A stretch of 64,000 nt of DNA, taken from NCBI RefSeq assembly GCF_004366375.1, contig NZ_SOEF01000010.1, positions 1-64,000 of the forward strand, read 5' to 3'. The position numbers and the translations under genes were made by a program. The notes beneath the pieces are model-generated. The model saw nothing but the letters and a program-made list of their open reading frames with translations. It did no database searches and was not told the DNA's origin. Within the stretch, counting starts at the first letter, position 1; the number at the start of each line of letters is the position of its first letter. Below are positions 34,335 to 43,592 of the stretch, in pieces. The stretch is from Halanaerobium congolense (GTDB lineage: Bacteria > Bacillota > Halanaerobiia > Halanaerobiales > Halanaerobiaceae).

Positions 34335-35620
34335 CAGAATTAAAAACCTTTAAAAACATAACCTGTACTTTTTGTGGTGCACTCTGTGATAATATTGAAG
34401 TTAAAGTAAAAGATAATAAAATTGAAGAACTCAAAAATGCCTGTGCAATTTCCAGAAAAAAATATGAGCATGCTTTAAAAGACAGAACAAGTCCAATGAT
34501 TAATGGAGAAGAAAGTACCTATCAGGAAGTTATTGAGAAAGCAGCAGAAATTTTAAAAAATAGTAAAAATCCATTAATTTATGGTTTGAGCAGTACTACT
34601 GCTGAAGCTCAAAAAAATGCGGTTAAATTGGCTGAATTATCTGGAGCAAATATTGATAGTACATCTTCAGTCTGCCATGGCCCTGGAACAATGGCCAAAC
34701 AGCTTGTTGGTATGATAACAGCAACTTTAGGTGAAATAAAAAATAGATCTGATCTAATGGTTTTTTGGGGGGCAAATCCAGTTGAAGCTCATCCAAATCA
34801 TTCTAAGAGATACACTATGCTTTCAGAAGGGCTTTTTAAGAAAAATCGTTCAGATCGAGAAGTAATTGTTTTTGATGTTCGTAAGACACCTACAGCTAAA
34901 ATGGCTGATCAATTTATTAGAGTGGAACCCGGAAAAGATTTTGAGTTATTAATGGCATTAAGATTAATAATTCAGGGTAAAAAACCTGAAACTGAAGCTG
35001 GTAAAGTTGCTGGTTTAGAATTGGCAGAAATTGAAGCAGCTGCAGAAAAATTAAAAAATGCTCGTTATGGAAGTATTTTTTACGGTATGGGTTTAACTAT
35101 GACCGGTGCTAAATACATGAACACCTGGGCAGCGATGAGTTTAATTAGAGACTTAAATAATGATCACCAGCGGCGATTTGTAATGATGCCGATGCGCGGA
35201 CACGGGAATGTAGCTGGTAGTGAAATAACTATGGCCTGGCAGACAGGATATCCTTTCGCTGTTAATTTCAGTAAGGCCTATCCCCGCTATAATCCGGGAG
35301 AATATACTGCAGTAGATTTATTGGCTAATAAAGAGGTAGATGCTGCTTTTATAATTGCTTCAGACCCGGCAGGTAATTTACCAAAAAAAGCTGCTGCCCA
35401 TTTAAAAGATATACCAACAATTATTCTTGACCCACACTGGAATTTTACCAGTGATTTTGCAGATGTCGTAATACCCTCAGCTTTGAAAGGGATTACTGCT
35501 TCGGGAACAGTTTATCGAATGGATCATGTTCCTCTGCATTTGAGATCTTTTTTAGAAGATGAGTGGCCGGATGATGCAGCTGCAGTAGCACAAATAGGGG
35601 AGCTGATAGAAAATGCTTAG
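34331..35620 (+). CDS. fmdB: Formylmethanofuran dehydrogenase subunit B (Mo/W catalytic subunit)
   Basis: The formate dehydrogenase-like subunit that reduces CO2 to formate, or the reverse. A [4Fe-4S] site is intact: C12-x2-C15-x3-C19 and C38. Cys115 in VCHGPG aligns with the metal-ligating Cys/Sec of FwdB. Pterin-contact segments FWGANPVEAHPNHSKRY, FDVRKTPTAKMAD and MRGHGNVAG are retained. In methylotroph FhcB these cofactor sites are lost, so this enzyme looks redox-competent. It starts with TTG, and the 429-residue length is normal for archaeal FwdB/FmdB. Confidence 0.9.
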   Translation: MTELKTFKNITCTFCGALCDNIEVKVKDNKIEELKNACAISRKKYEHALKDRTSPMINGEESTYQEVIEKAAEILKNSKNPLIYGLSSTTAEAQKNAVKLAELSGANIDSTSSVCHGPGTMAKQLVGMITATLGEIKNRSDLMVFWGANPVEAHPNHSKRYTMLSEGLFKKNRSDREVIVFDVRKTPTAKMADQFIRVEPGKDFELLMALRLIIQGKKPETEAGKVAGLELAEIEAAAEKLKNARYGSIFYGMGLTMTGAKYMNTWAAMSLIRDLNNDHQRRFVMMPMRGHGNVAGSEITMAWQTGYPFAVNFSKAYPRYNPGEYTAVDLLANKEVDAAFIIASDPAGNLPKKAAAHLKDIPTIILDPHWNFTSDFADVVIPSALKGITASGTVYRMDHVPLHLRSFLEDEWPDDAAAVAQIGELIENA

Positions 35621-37289
35621 ACTTAAAAATGCAGTAATCTATGATCCCACAAATAATAAAGATGGGGTTAAAGAAGATATTTGGATTGAAAATGGAAAAA
35701 TTGCTGCTGAGCCAAAGCCTGAGGTTGTAAAAGAACTAAAAGCTGCTGATGATTTAGAAGAAATCGATTTAAATGGAAAAATTGTAATGGCAGGTGGGGT
35801 GGACATTCATTCTCATATTGCCGGACCTAAGGTAAACTCTGGTCGTGTTTTAAGACCTGAAGATCACAGACGTGATAATGTTGCTCGTAAGGGTAAACTT
35901 CGTTCGGGTGTTGGTTCTACAGTTCCATCTAGTTATGTAACAGGTTATCGCTACAGCTTAATGGGTTACACAACAGTAATGGAAGCTGCGGGTCCACCAA
36001 TGAAGGCCAAACATATTCATGAAGAATTTGGTGATCTACCCTATATAGATAAAGGATTTTTGGTATTAAGCGGCAACAACTATTTTGTTTTAAAATTTAT
36101 TAGTGAAAATAACCAGCAGGCTTTAAAAGATTATCTGGCCTGGTTGATAAATGTAACAGGAGCTTTTGGCTTAAAAGTTGTTAATCCAGGTGGAGTTGAA
36201 GCCTGGAAAGAAGGCAAAAGGATGAGGGGGATTGATGAAAAAGGAACCCATTTTGATTTGAGCCCGAAAGAGATATTGCTCGCTTTAGCTAAAGCTGCAG
36301 ATGATCTTGAACTACCACATCCGATTCATCTTCATACAAATGATCTTGGTTCAGCTGGTAATTACAAGACAGCCATCAATACGATGAAGCTTTTAGAAGA
36401 TTATAGACTGCACATAACCCATGTTCAATTCAGCAGTTATGGCAAAAATGAAGATTCAAAAATAAAATTTGCTATGGCTACAGATGAAATTGCAGCTGAA
36501 ATAAATAGACAGTCAAAATTAACAGTAGATATCGGCCAGCTTGTATTTGGCGAAGCTACAACTATGACTGCAGACGGTATTTTAGAATATAATCTGCATA
36601 AATTATCAGGAAACAAATGGGTTAATACAGATGTCGAAATGGAAACTGGATCAGGAATTGTGCCGATGAACTATAAAAAAAAGAATTTAGTTAATGATAT
36701 TCAGTGGGCAACTGGAATGGAGTTATTCTTAAAAATTGAAGATCCCTGGAAGGTATTTTTGACAACAGATCATCCAAATGCAGGTCCTTTTACTGCTTAT
36801 CCCTGGATTATAAAATTGCTGATGGATAAAAATTATAGGAAAGATTATATCTCAGACTTAAATGATAAATTTGATGAGTATACGGATTTATCATCACTGG
36901 ATAGAGAATATAGTTTGAGTGAAATAGCAGTAATTAGTCGGTCGGGGCCAGCTAAAGCACTTGGACTAAAAAACAAAGGCCATCTGGGAGTTGGAGCAGA
37001 TGCAGATATAACCATCTATAATAATATTGAAGATAATGATATTGCAGAAGTTTTTGCTCATCCTGCCTATGTTTTCAAATCAGGAAAAATGATTGTTAAA
37101 GCAGGAGAACTATTAGATAACTTAGAAATTGGTAAAACCTTAGTTACAAAACCCGAATATGATCAAAATATTATTGAGTTAATTAGAGAGGACTTCCAGA
37201 AGTACTACAGTATTTCAATAGATAATTATCCAGTTACCGATCATTATTACGATAAAATTGAGGTGATTCCATGCGTTACCAAGGAATAG
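35613..37289 (+). CDS. fmdA: Formylmethanofuran dehydrogenase subunit A (amidohydrolase)
   Basis: This binuclear-metal amidohydrolase joins formate to methanofuran or hydrolyses formylmethanofuran. The 558-residue protein keeps the expected ligands: His pair in GGVDIHSHIAGPK (about residues 62-74), the carboxylated Lys in LKVVNPGG (near 190), His in HPIHLHTNDLGSAGNY and HITHVQFSSYG, and the catalytic Asp in TTDHPNAGPFTAYPW. It overlaps fmdB by 8 bp and ftr by 19 bp. In FwdABC a tunnel links FmdB and FmdA sites; both partners are present here. Confidence 0.93.
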   Translation: MLRLKNAVIYDPTNNKDGVKEDIWIENGKIAAEPKPEVVKELKAADDLEEIDLNGKIVMAGGVDIHSHIAGPKVNSGRVLRPEDHRRDNVARKGKLRSGVGSTVPSSYVTGYRYSLMGYTTVMEAAGPPMKAKHIHEEFGDLPYIDKGFLVLSGNNYFVLKFISENNQQALKDYLAWLINVTGAFGLKVVNPGGVEAWKEGKRMRGIDEKGTHFDLSPKEILLALAKAADDLELPHPIHLHTNDLGSAGNYKTAINTMKLLEDYRLHITHVQFSSYGKNEDSKIKFAMATDEIAAEINRQSKLTVDIGQLVFGEATTMTADGILEYNLHKLSGNKWVNTDVEMETGSGIVPMNYKKKNLVNDIQWATGMELFLKIEDPWKVFLTTDHPNAGPFTAYPWIIKLLMDKNYRKDYISDLNDKFDEYTDLSSLDREYSLSEIAVISRSGPAKALGLKNKGHLGVGADADITIYNNIEDNDIAEVFAHPAYVFKSGKMIVKAGELLDNLEIGKTLVTKPEYDQNIIELIREDFQKYYSISIDNYPVTDHYYDKIEVIPCVTKE

Positions 37290-38170
37290 AAATAGAAGAT
37301 ACTTTTGCTGAAGCTTTTACCATGTATGGAACCAGAGTTATAGTAACAGCAGATAATGAAAAATGGGTTGATACTGCAGCCAGAGAGGCAACAGGATTTG
37401 CAACTTCAATCATTGAGTGTGGGATTGAAGCTGGAATCGAAAAGAAATTAAGTCCAGCTGAAACTTTAGACGGTAGGCCTGGAGTCAGCTTACTATTTTT
37501 TACAATGAAAGAAAAATCACTTTTAAAAGAGATGCGGAAAAGAATTGGTCAAACAATTATGACTGCAGCAACTACAGCCTGTTTTAATGGGCTTGATTCA
37601 GAAAAAATGATAAAAGTTGGTGGAAATATTCGTTATTTTGGAGATGGCTTTCAGATTTCAAAGCTTTACGATGAGCGTAGATTCTGGAGAATTCCAATAA
37701 TGGGGGGCGAATTCTTAATCGAAGAAAGCTTTGGGGTTCAAAAAGGTATAGGTGGAGGCAATATAATTATAACAGCAGAAGATTCTAAAACTGCTTTAAA
37801 TGCTGCGGAGAATGCAGTCGAAGCAATGCGGAAAATAGAAGGGGTTGTTATGCCTTTCCCAGGGGGGATTGTCAGCAGTGGCAGTAAAGTTCAATCAAAG
37901 TATTCATTTTTAAATGCTGCCACTAATACTAAATACTGTCCAACAATTAAAGCACAAACAGAGTCAAATTTAGTGGAGAATGTTGGTTCAGTTTTAGAAA
38001 TAGTAATAGATGGTTTAAGTGTGGAAGCAACTGCAGAGGCTATGAGAGTTGGAATCAAAGCAGCTGCTGTAGATGGAGTTGTTAAAATAACGGCAGGTAA
38101 TTATGGTGGAGATCTTGGAACAGAAAACTTTTATCTCAAGGAAATTTTACGAGGTGATCTGGATGACTAA
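37271..38170 (+). CDS. ftr: Formylmethanofuran:H4MPT formyltransferase
   Basis: Ftr (FhcD in methylotrophs) transfers the formyl group between methanofuran and N5 of H4MPT. The 299-residue protein is collinear with the family: EDTFAEAFTMYGTRVIVTADNEKWVDTAAREATGFATSII, ECGIEAG, SPAETLDGRPGVSLLFF and FPGGIVSSGSKVQSKY. The overlaps with fmdA and fmdC indicate coordinated translation; in bacteria Ftr is a subunit of the Fhc complex. Confidence 0.94.
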   Translation: MRYQGIEIEDTFAEAFTMYGTRVIVTADNEKWVDTAAREATGFATSIIECGIEAGIEKKLSPAETLDGRPGVSLLFFTMKEKSLLKEMRKRIGQTIMTAATTACFNGLDSEKMIKVGGNIRYFGDGFQISKLYDERRFWRIPIMGGEFLIEESFGVQKGIGGGNIIITAEDSKTALNAAENAVEAMRKIEGVVMPFPGGIVSSGSKVQSKYSFLNAATNTKYCPTIKAQTESNLVENVGSVLEIVIDGLSVEATAEAMRVGIKAAAVDGVVKITAGNYGGDLGTENFYLKEILRGDLDD

Positions 38171-39017
38171 ACTAAAACTTAAATTAAAAAAAGAAAATCC
38201 AGCCTTAATCAAAAAAGGAAAAGAACTGATTGGTAAAATTCCTGTGGAGGTAGAAAATATACGAGCAGATTTGATTAAAAAAATGACATTGGCTGAGATA
38301 AAAGAGCTGGAAATTAGGGCCGGAAAAGAAATTTATCAACTGCAGGACTTTTTTGAAATTAAAGGAGAGCCAGCAGAAGTGATTGAAATTGATGGTGACT
38401 TATCTAATTTTAAATATTTAGGTGCTGCTATGAATTCAGGCACAATTATAGTAAATGGAGATATTGGAATGCATGTTGGTTCAGAGATGAGTGGGGGCAA
38501 AATAGAAATTAAAGGTGATGCAGGAGATTGGCTGGGAGCAGAAATGACCGGGGGTATAATAACTGTAAATGGTGATGCTGGTAATTATGTCGGTGCTGCT
38601 TTTAGAGGTGATAAACTCGGGATGAATAGGGGTTTAATCTATATTGGAGGCAATGCAGGCAACTTTGTAGCTAATAAGATGCGCAGGGGCGAGATTGTTA
38701 TTAAAGGTGATTGTGGAGACATGCTGGGTGCTCAAATGATAGCTGGCTCTGTCTATGTTTTTGGTAAATGTGGAAAAAGAGCAGGAGCAGGTATGAAAAG
38801 AGGAACAATTATTACCTTTAGTGACTTAGAAATTCTGCCTACTTTTAGCTATAATATAAGCTATTTCCCTAATTTCTTAAATATTGCATTTAAGCATCTT
38901 CAGCATGATTATCAAATTGAAATTTCTGATCAGTTTTTTAATTCAGAATATATGAGATATACCGGTGACAATACTGAATTAGGGAAAGGGGAAATTTTAA
39001 TATGGAAAAAAGATTAG
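38163..39017 (+). CDS. fmdC: Formylmethanofuran dehydrogenase subunit C
   Basis: FmdC/FhcC is the structural beta-helix subunit that holds the A and B/D subunits together. The product (about 284 residues) contains repeated G-x-x-G-x-x-M-x-x-G turns: GDIGMHVGSEMSGGKIEIKG, GDAGDWLGAEMTGGIITVNG and GDCGDMLGAQMIAG. I chose ATG 38163, behind GAGGTGAT and overlapping ftr by 8 bp, over a longer in-frame start at 38103. Confidence 0.92.
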   Translation: MTKLKLKLKKENPALIKKGKELIGKIPVEVENIRADLIKKMTLAEIKELEIRAGKEIYQLQDFFEIKGEPAEVIEIDGDLSNFKYLGAAMNSGTIIVNGDIGMHVGSEMSGGKIEIKGDAGDWLGAEMTGGIITVNGDAGNYVGAAFRGDKLGMNRGLIYIGGNAGNFVANKMRRGEIVIKGDCGDMLGAQMIAGSVYVFGKCGKRAGAGMKRGTIITFSDLEILPTFSYNISYFPNFLNIAFKHLQHDYQIEISDQFFNSEYMRYTGDNTELGKGEILIWKKD

Positions 39018-39964
39018 ACCTCAACAAAAATGCAGTGATGCTGGTTAAAGAAATGATCAATGAAAAAATCTTATTAAATATAGATGTGGTTCATTATAAT
39101 GATGGAATAGTTGTGATTGATGGTGGGATTGATGTTGGGGGTGGCTATCGAGCTGGGGCATTCTTTTCCGAAATCTGTCTGGGGGGATTAGGAGAAGTAG
39201 ATTTTATTGATTATGAAATTAATGATTATCTGATTCCTGCAGTTAAGGTGGAAATTGATCATCCTTTAGAAGCCTGTATGCTTTCTCAATATGCGGGTTG
39301 GAAAGTTGAAAAGAATGATTTTTTTGCCATGGCTTCTGGCCCGGGTAGAATTTTAGCTGCGAAGGAAAAATTATTTGATGAGTATAATGGATATCATGAA
39401 AGCAGAAACTCGCCGGCAGTAATTGTTTTAGAAAGTTCCCAACTTCCAGATGAGAAAACTGCTAAGTATATTGCAGATGAAATGTGTACCCCATGCAGCA
39501 ACAGCTATATTTTAACAGCGCCAACAGAATCATTGGTTGGTTCGATTCAAATAAGTGCCCGAATTATTGAAACCGGAATGCATAAAATGCATGAATTAGA
39601 TTTTGATTTAGAAAAAATAGAATCAGCCTGGGGAATTTGTCCTATTTCACCAACGGCTGATAATACTTTAAAAGCTATTGGCAGAACAAATGATGCAGTC
39701 TTATACGGTGGAACTGCATATTATCAGGTTTACTGTGAAGATAGTGAAATAGAAGAAATTTTAGTAGATATTCCTGCATCTGCCTCAGAAGATTATGGAG
39801 AAAGTTTTTTAAATCTTTATAAGAGATATAATAATTTCTATGATATTGACCCCATGCTTTTTAGCCCTGCGCGTGTTATAATAAATAATAGAAAAAGTGG
39901 AAAAACTTATAAGGCAGGTAAAATTAATTATAAGATACTTGAAAAATCATTTTTTGAGCAATAA
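39002..39964 (+). CDS. mch: Methenyl-tetrahydromethanopterin cyclohydrolase
   Basis: Mch interconverts methenyl-H4MPT and N5-formyl-H4MPT. The 320-residue product shows the family blocks GGIDVGGGYRAGAFFSEICLGGLGEVDF, MASGPGRILAAKEKLFDEYNGYHES, CTPCSNSYILTAPTESLVGSIQISAR and GICPISPTADNTLKAIGRTNDAVLYGG. It overlaps fmdC by 16 bp. Together with the dehydrogenase, Ftr and Fmd it completes a path between methylene-H4MPT and CO2 or formate. Confidence 0.95.
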   Translation: MEKRLDLNKNAVMLVKEMINEKILLNIDVVHYNDGIVVIDGGIDVGGGYRAGAFFSEICLGGLGEVDFIDYEINDYLIPAVKVEIDHPLEACMLSQYAGWKVEKNDFFAMASGPGRILAAKEKLFDEYNGYHESRNSPAVIVLESSQLPDEKTAKYIADEMCTPCSNSYILTAPTESLVGSIQISARIIETGMHKMHELDFDLEKIESAWGICPISPTADNTLKAIGRTNDAVLYGGTAYYQVYCEDSEIEEILVDIPASASEDYGESFLNLYKRYNNFYDIDPMLFSPARVIINNRKSGKTYKAGKINYKILEKSFFEQ

Positions 39965-40014
39965 ATGATTTAGAAAATGCTTAAAAAAATATAAAAAGCA
40001 TAGGAGGGAATTTA

Positions 40015-40878
40015 TTGCAGGCAGTAATTCTTGCATCAGATGACGGATGGCATATTGAAGAATTAAAAAGATCATTAAATAGAAAAAATATTAAGGCAGA
40101 AAGAGTCCCAATCACAGAACTTGGAGCAGGGATTGCATCTAACTTTCAGCTGAAATCTAGAGACAAGATATTAGATGATTTTGACTATATTTTTGTCAGA
40201 GTAATTCCCGGGGGCAGTCTTGAACAGATAATTTTAAGGATGGATATTTTAAATAGAATGGCTGCTCTTGGTAAAAAAATAATTAATAAACCTTCTGTTA
40301 TTGAAAAAACAGTTGATAAATACTATACTCAATTTATTTTGGCTGATCACGGCCTGCCAACTCCAGAAACATTTGTGACTGAAGATTTTAGGCAGGCCTT
40401 AGAATACTGTGAAAAATGGGGAGATGTGATTTTAAAGCCTATTTTTGGTTCTCTCGGCAAGGGAATAGTGCGTTTAAAAGATGAGGATACAGCCTATAGA
40501 GTTTTAAGAGCCTGGGATGAGAATAATTTTGTTTTTTATCTGCAGAAATATATTGAGCACGGACAAAGTGATATTAGAGTTTTTGTCTGTAAAGGTGAGA
40601 TCATTGCAGCTTCTGAAAGGTGTGGAGCCAGCTGGAAAACTAATGTGGCTCGAGGAGCTTTTAGCAAAAAAATTGAGCTGCCGCAAAATATTAAAGATAT
40701 GGCTTTAAAAACAGCAGAAATTCTCAATTTAGATTACACAGGAATTGATATAGTTTTGGAGAATGGTAGTTATAAGAACGCATATATTATTGAAGTAAAT
40801 AGTATTCCCGGCTGGTATGGTTTACAGCAGGTAACAGAATTTAATATAGCTGATAGAATTGTTGATTTAATGATTTAG
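40015..40878 (+). CDS. RimK/MptN-like alpha-L-glutamate ligase
   Basis: An ATP-grasp ligase of 287 residues. The core is DVILKPIFGSLGKGIVRL (about 139-156), FYLQKYIEHGQSDIRVFVCKGEIIAASER, and the metal site YTGIDIVLENGSYKNAYIIEVNSIPGW. The family includes MptN, which adds glutamate to H4MPT, and RimK; relatives are standard in bacterial H4MPT clusters. A role in glutamylating H4MPT or methanofuran is inferred. TTG start, well placed behind AGGAGG. Confidence 0.82.
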   Translation: MQAVILASDDGWHIEELKRSLNRKNIKAERVPITELGAGIASNFQLKSRDKILDDFDYIFVRVIPGGSLEQIILRMDILNRMAALGKKIINKPSVIEKTVDKYYTQFILADHGLPTPETFVTEDFRQALEYCEKWGDVILKPIFGSLGKGIVRLKDEDTAYRVLRAWDENNFVFYLQKYIEHGQSDIRVFVCKGEIIAASERCGASWKTNVARGAFSKKIELPQNIKDMALKTAEILNLDYTGIDIVLENGSYKNAYIIEVNSIPGWYGLQQVTEFNIADRIVDLMI

Positions 40879-40901
40879 ACTTGACTTTTTGGGGGGAGAA
40901 T

Positions 40902-41846
40902 ATGCCTTTAAGTGATATAGAAATAGCACAGGCAGTTCAAATTGCATCTCTGTTGGAGGCCAGTACAGCTAAGCCAGGAAATGTTTATCCAAATAAAAGT
41001 TTTAAGGATTTAAATTATCATCATTTTTTATATAGTTCAGCTGCTGTTTTTCCAGCATTTTTAAATCTGGAGCATAAATTAGTGGGAGAAATAATTTTAA
41101 AAGGGGTCAAAGAAACCCATTCTTTTATTAGAACAAATACTAATTTGGGTATTTTGCTTTTAACTTCTCCCCTGGCAGCAGCTTATGTTAGTTTGAGACA
41201 AAAAAATTTAATTAGTGGAAAAAGTGAAGAAGAATTAAGAAAAATTCTGCAGCAGGAAGTCAGTGCAGTCTTAAAGAAACTAAGCAAAAAGGATGCAGAA
41301 CTTGCTTATCAAGCAATTAATCATTCAAAAGCAGGAAACTTGGATAAGGTTGAAGAAGGAGATATTAAGGATCAAGTGGATCTGACTCTTTATCAGGCAA
41401 TGGAACTAGCTCAAAGCAGAGATCAAATTGCAGCAGAATATGTCAGTAATTTTGGGCTGACATTTGATTTTGCCTATCCGGTTTTCAAAAAAAACCAGAA
41501 TAAATTTACCAGGATTGAAGATGCAGTAATTCAGAGTTATTTAGAAATTTTAGCAGAATATCCTGATAGCTTAATTGCTAGAAAATGGGGTTATGATTTT
41601 GCAGCTGTAATTTCTCAAAAAACTAATAATTTACTAGAAAAACTAAAAAATATTAAAGATAGGCAGTTAAGAGAAAAGGAAATAAGAAAATTTGATGACT
41701 ATTTACGTTCTAAAGATAAAAAAATTAATCCTGGTACCACAGCAGATTTTATAGCAGCAGTTATATTTTTAACAATTTTAATTTCTGGTAAGAAGATTAT
41801 AAATAATTGGGCAAACTGGGGGGGAATAAAAAATGGATCAATTTAA
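40902..41846 (+). CDS. Triphosphoribosyl-dephospho-CoA synthase (CitG)-like protein
   Basis: A 314-residue protein of the CitG/MdcB family: IAQAVQIASLLEASTAKPGNVYPNKSFKDLNYHHFLYSSAAV at the start, RTNTNLGILLLTSPLAAA, and NPGTTADFIAAVIFL at the end. CitG moves the adenine of ATP aside to attach a ribosyl phosphate; relatives occur regularly in H4MPT clusters. No citrate or malonate lyase is here, so a role in building the ribose-bearing side chain of H4MPT is a reasonable inference. ATG 40902 follows GGGGGGAG; the TTG at 40881 precedes that site. Confidence 0.8.
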   Translation: MPLSDIEIAQAVQIASLLEASTAKPGNVYPNKSFKDLNYHHFLYSSAAVFPAFLNLEHKLVGEIILKGVKETHSFIRTNTNLGILLLTSPLAAAYVSLRQKNLISGKSEEELRKILQQEVSAVLKKLSKKDAELAYQAINHSKAGNLDKVEEGDIKDQVDLTLYQAMELAQSRDQIAAEYVSNFGLTFDFAYPVFKKNQNKFTRIEDAVIQSYLEILAEYPDSLIARKWGYDFAAVISQKTNNLLEKLKNIKDRQLREKEIRKFDDYLRSKDKKINPGTTADFIAAVIFLTILISGKKIINNWANWGGIKNGSI

Positions 41847-42834
41847 AAGAGATGTTCAAAAAGAAAAGCCTCAATTAGTTGTAGGTTTAAATAGAGTTGG
41901 AGTAAAAAATATACAAAAAATTATTAGAATAAAAAATAATGGAAAAGAAAACTTATTTTATTCAACAATTGATATTTTTGTAGATTTACTGCCCCAGCAA
42001 AAAGGAGCACATATGTCAAGATTTGATGAAACCATTACTCAGATCATAGATGAGACAATTCAGAAAAAAGTGATGGTTATAGAAGATTTTGCAACTTATA
42101 TGGCAGAAATGGCCAGAAAAAGACAGCATGCTCATCGAGCAGAAGTTAGAATAAAAGCCAAATATCCTGTAGAAGAAATGGCACCAGTATCTAAGAAAAA
42201 AACACAAAAAATAAATACAATAATGGGGCGAGCAGTGAGTACTAAAAATGGAAGTAGACATCTAGTTGGAGTTGAGACAAATGGAATGACAGTTTGTCCC
42301 TGTGCCCAACAGATGATAAAAGAATATGCAGAAGAAAAATTAGAAAAAGAAGGTTTTACAAAAGAACAGCTGGAAAAGGTATTTAAATATATTCCAATGC
42401 CTTCACATAACCAACGGGGAACCGGTATTTTAATGATTGGCAGTGATAAAAAAATTAAAGCCGAAAAACTAGTAGATATAGTAGAAAATTCAATGAGCAG
42501 TAAAGTTTTAGATCTTTTAAAAAGAGTTGATGAATTAGAAATTGTCAGAAAGGCCCATTTAAATCCGCGCTTTGTAGAAGATGTTGTTCGAGAAATGGTA
42601 GCTCTGACAATTAAAGAATTTGATTTTTTAAGTGATGATGACTATTTTTTAGCTAAACAAACAAATTATGAGGGAATTCATAGTTATGAAGTTTATGCTG
42701 AACGCAGTGGGACAATAGGAGAAATAAAAAAAGAAATTGAAAAAGCTGAAAATGATTATATAAATGAGGATTATATTGTAAGCTGTAATAATACGAGTAC
42801 TGAAGAGTGGTTGGACTCAGATGGAGGCTGTTAA
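41833..42834 (+). CDS. mptA: GTP cyclohydrolase of the MptA/FolE2 family
   Basis: The first pterin step. MptA makes dihydroneopterin 2',3'-cyclic phosphate and FolE2 makes dihydroneopterin triphosphate. The 333-residue protein has the tunnel-fold family motifs KGAHMSRFDE, RAEVRIKAKYP, TVCPCAQQM (metal/substrate Cys) and PSHNQRGTG (near residue 193). Its length and CPCAQ/HNQRGTG variants favour archaeal MptA, but separation from FolE2 by eye is not certain. It overlaps the CitG-like gene by 14 bp. No MptB phosphodiesterase is in the window. Confidence 0.85.
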   Translation: MDQFKRDVQKEKPQLVVGLNRVGVKNIQKIIRIKNNGKENLFYSTIDIFVDLLPQQKGAHMSRFDETITQIIDETIQKKVMVIEDFATYMAEMARKRQHAHRAEVRIKAKYPVEEMAPVSKKKTQKINTIMGRAVSTKNGSRHLVGVETNGMTVCPCAQQMIKEYAEEKLEKEGFTKEQLEKVFKYIPMPSHNQRGTGILMIGSDKKIKAEKLVDIVENSMSSKVLDLLKRVDELEIVRKAHLNPRFVEDVVREMVALTIKEFDFLSDDDYFLAKQTNYEGIHSYEVYAERSGTIGEIKKEIEKAENDYINEDYIVSCNNTSTEEWLDSDGGC

Positions 42835-42835
42835 A

Positions 42836-43540
42836 TTGAAATTATTAATCAGCATCAAAAGTGTGGAAGAAGCTTTAATTGTAAAAAATAGCAAATTTGA
42901 TATTTTAGATATTAAAAATCCTGCGGAAGGTTCACTGGGAGCAAATTTTCCTGGAGTGATTAAGGAGATTATAGAAAGATCTCCAAATAGAGTTATTAGT
43001 GCAGCTGGAGGAGATCTGCCTGGACTACCAGGTTTAAGTTCACAGATTACCTTTGGCCTTGCTAATTTAAAGCCTAATTTTATAAAATTAGGCTTTTATA
43101 ATTTTAATGATTTTGAAACAGCTGTAAAAATTATTAACGAGGCAAAAAATGCAATAAGACTAAGTGGTACTTCAGCTAAGCTGATTGCAGCAGCTTATGG
43201 AGATTATAAAGAAATTAATAGTTTCAATCCTTTTTTATTAAATGAATTAGCTTTTAAAACTGAAATAGACGGGATTATGATTGATACAATTAATAAAGAC
43301 GGCAGAAGTTTATTTGATTTTTTAAAGCCGGCTGAACTTAAAGACTTTTGTCAGCAGGCAAAAAAAGCAGAAGTTTTTAGTGCACTTGCCGGTTCTTTAA
43401 GCTTCGATGATTTAGGACTTTTAAAAGAAATAAAGCCTGATATTGTTGGGTTTAGAGGTGCAGTCTGCGAAAATAATGACCGCAGTTCTAAAATTAATTC
43501 TGGATTAATTAATCAGCTTTATCAGAAGCTCCAAAATTAG
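42836..43540 (+). CDS. mfnB: (5-formylfuran-3-yl)methyl phosphate synthase
   Basis: MfnB condenses two glyceraldehyde 3-phosphates into the furan of methanofuran. The roughly 235-residue barrel protein shows the family signature KLLISIKSVEEALIVKNSKFDILDIKNPAEGSLGANFP, the catalytic-type Lys in FIKLGFYNF and GIMIDTINKDGRSLFDF. I chose TTG 42836, 8 nt behind GGAGG (42823-42827), because the family begins MKLLIS. The upstream ATG (42821) overlaps that site. Confidence 0.92.
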   Translation: MKLLISIKSVEEALIVKNSKFDILDIKNPAEGSLGANFPGVIKEIIERSPNRVISAAGGDLPGLPGLSSQITFGLANLKPNFIKLGFYNFNDFETAVKIINEAKNAIRLSGTSAKLIAAAYGDYKEINSFNPFLLNELAFKTEIDGIMIDTINKDGRSLFDFLKPAELKDFCQQAKKAEVFSALAGSLSFDDLGLLKEIKPDIVGFRGAVCENNDRSSKINSGLINQLYQKLQN

Positions 43541-43592
43541 TTAGAAAAAATAATTAGAAAAATTATTAAAAATAGATCTGAGGTTATTGGAT

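Noticed and set aside
34331-35620. Calling fmdB a generic formate dehydrogenase or nitrate reductase subunit
   Set aside because: The neighbours fmdD, fmdA, ftr and fmdC and the VCHGPG/MRGHGNVAG motifs fit formylmethanofuran dehydrogenase specifically.
41833-42834. Calling mptA a plain folate gene folE2
   Set aside because: The length, the CPCAQ and HNQRGTG variants and the setting among mfn and mpt genes favour MptA, although a FolE2-like reaction cannot be excluded.
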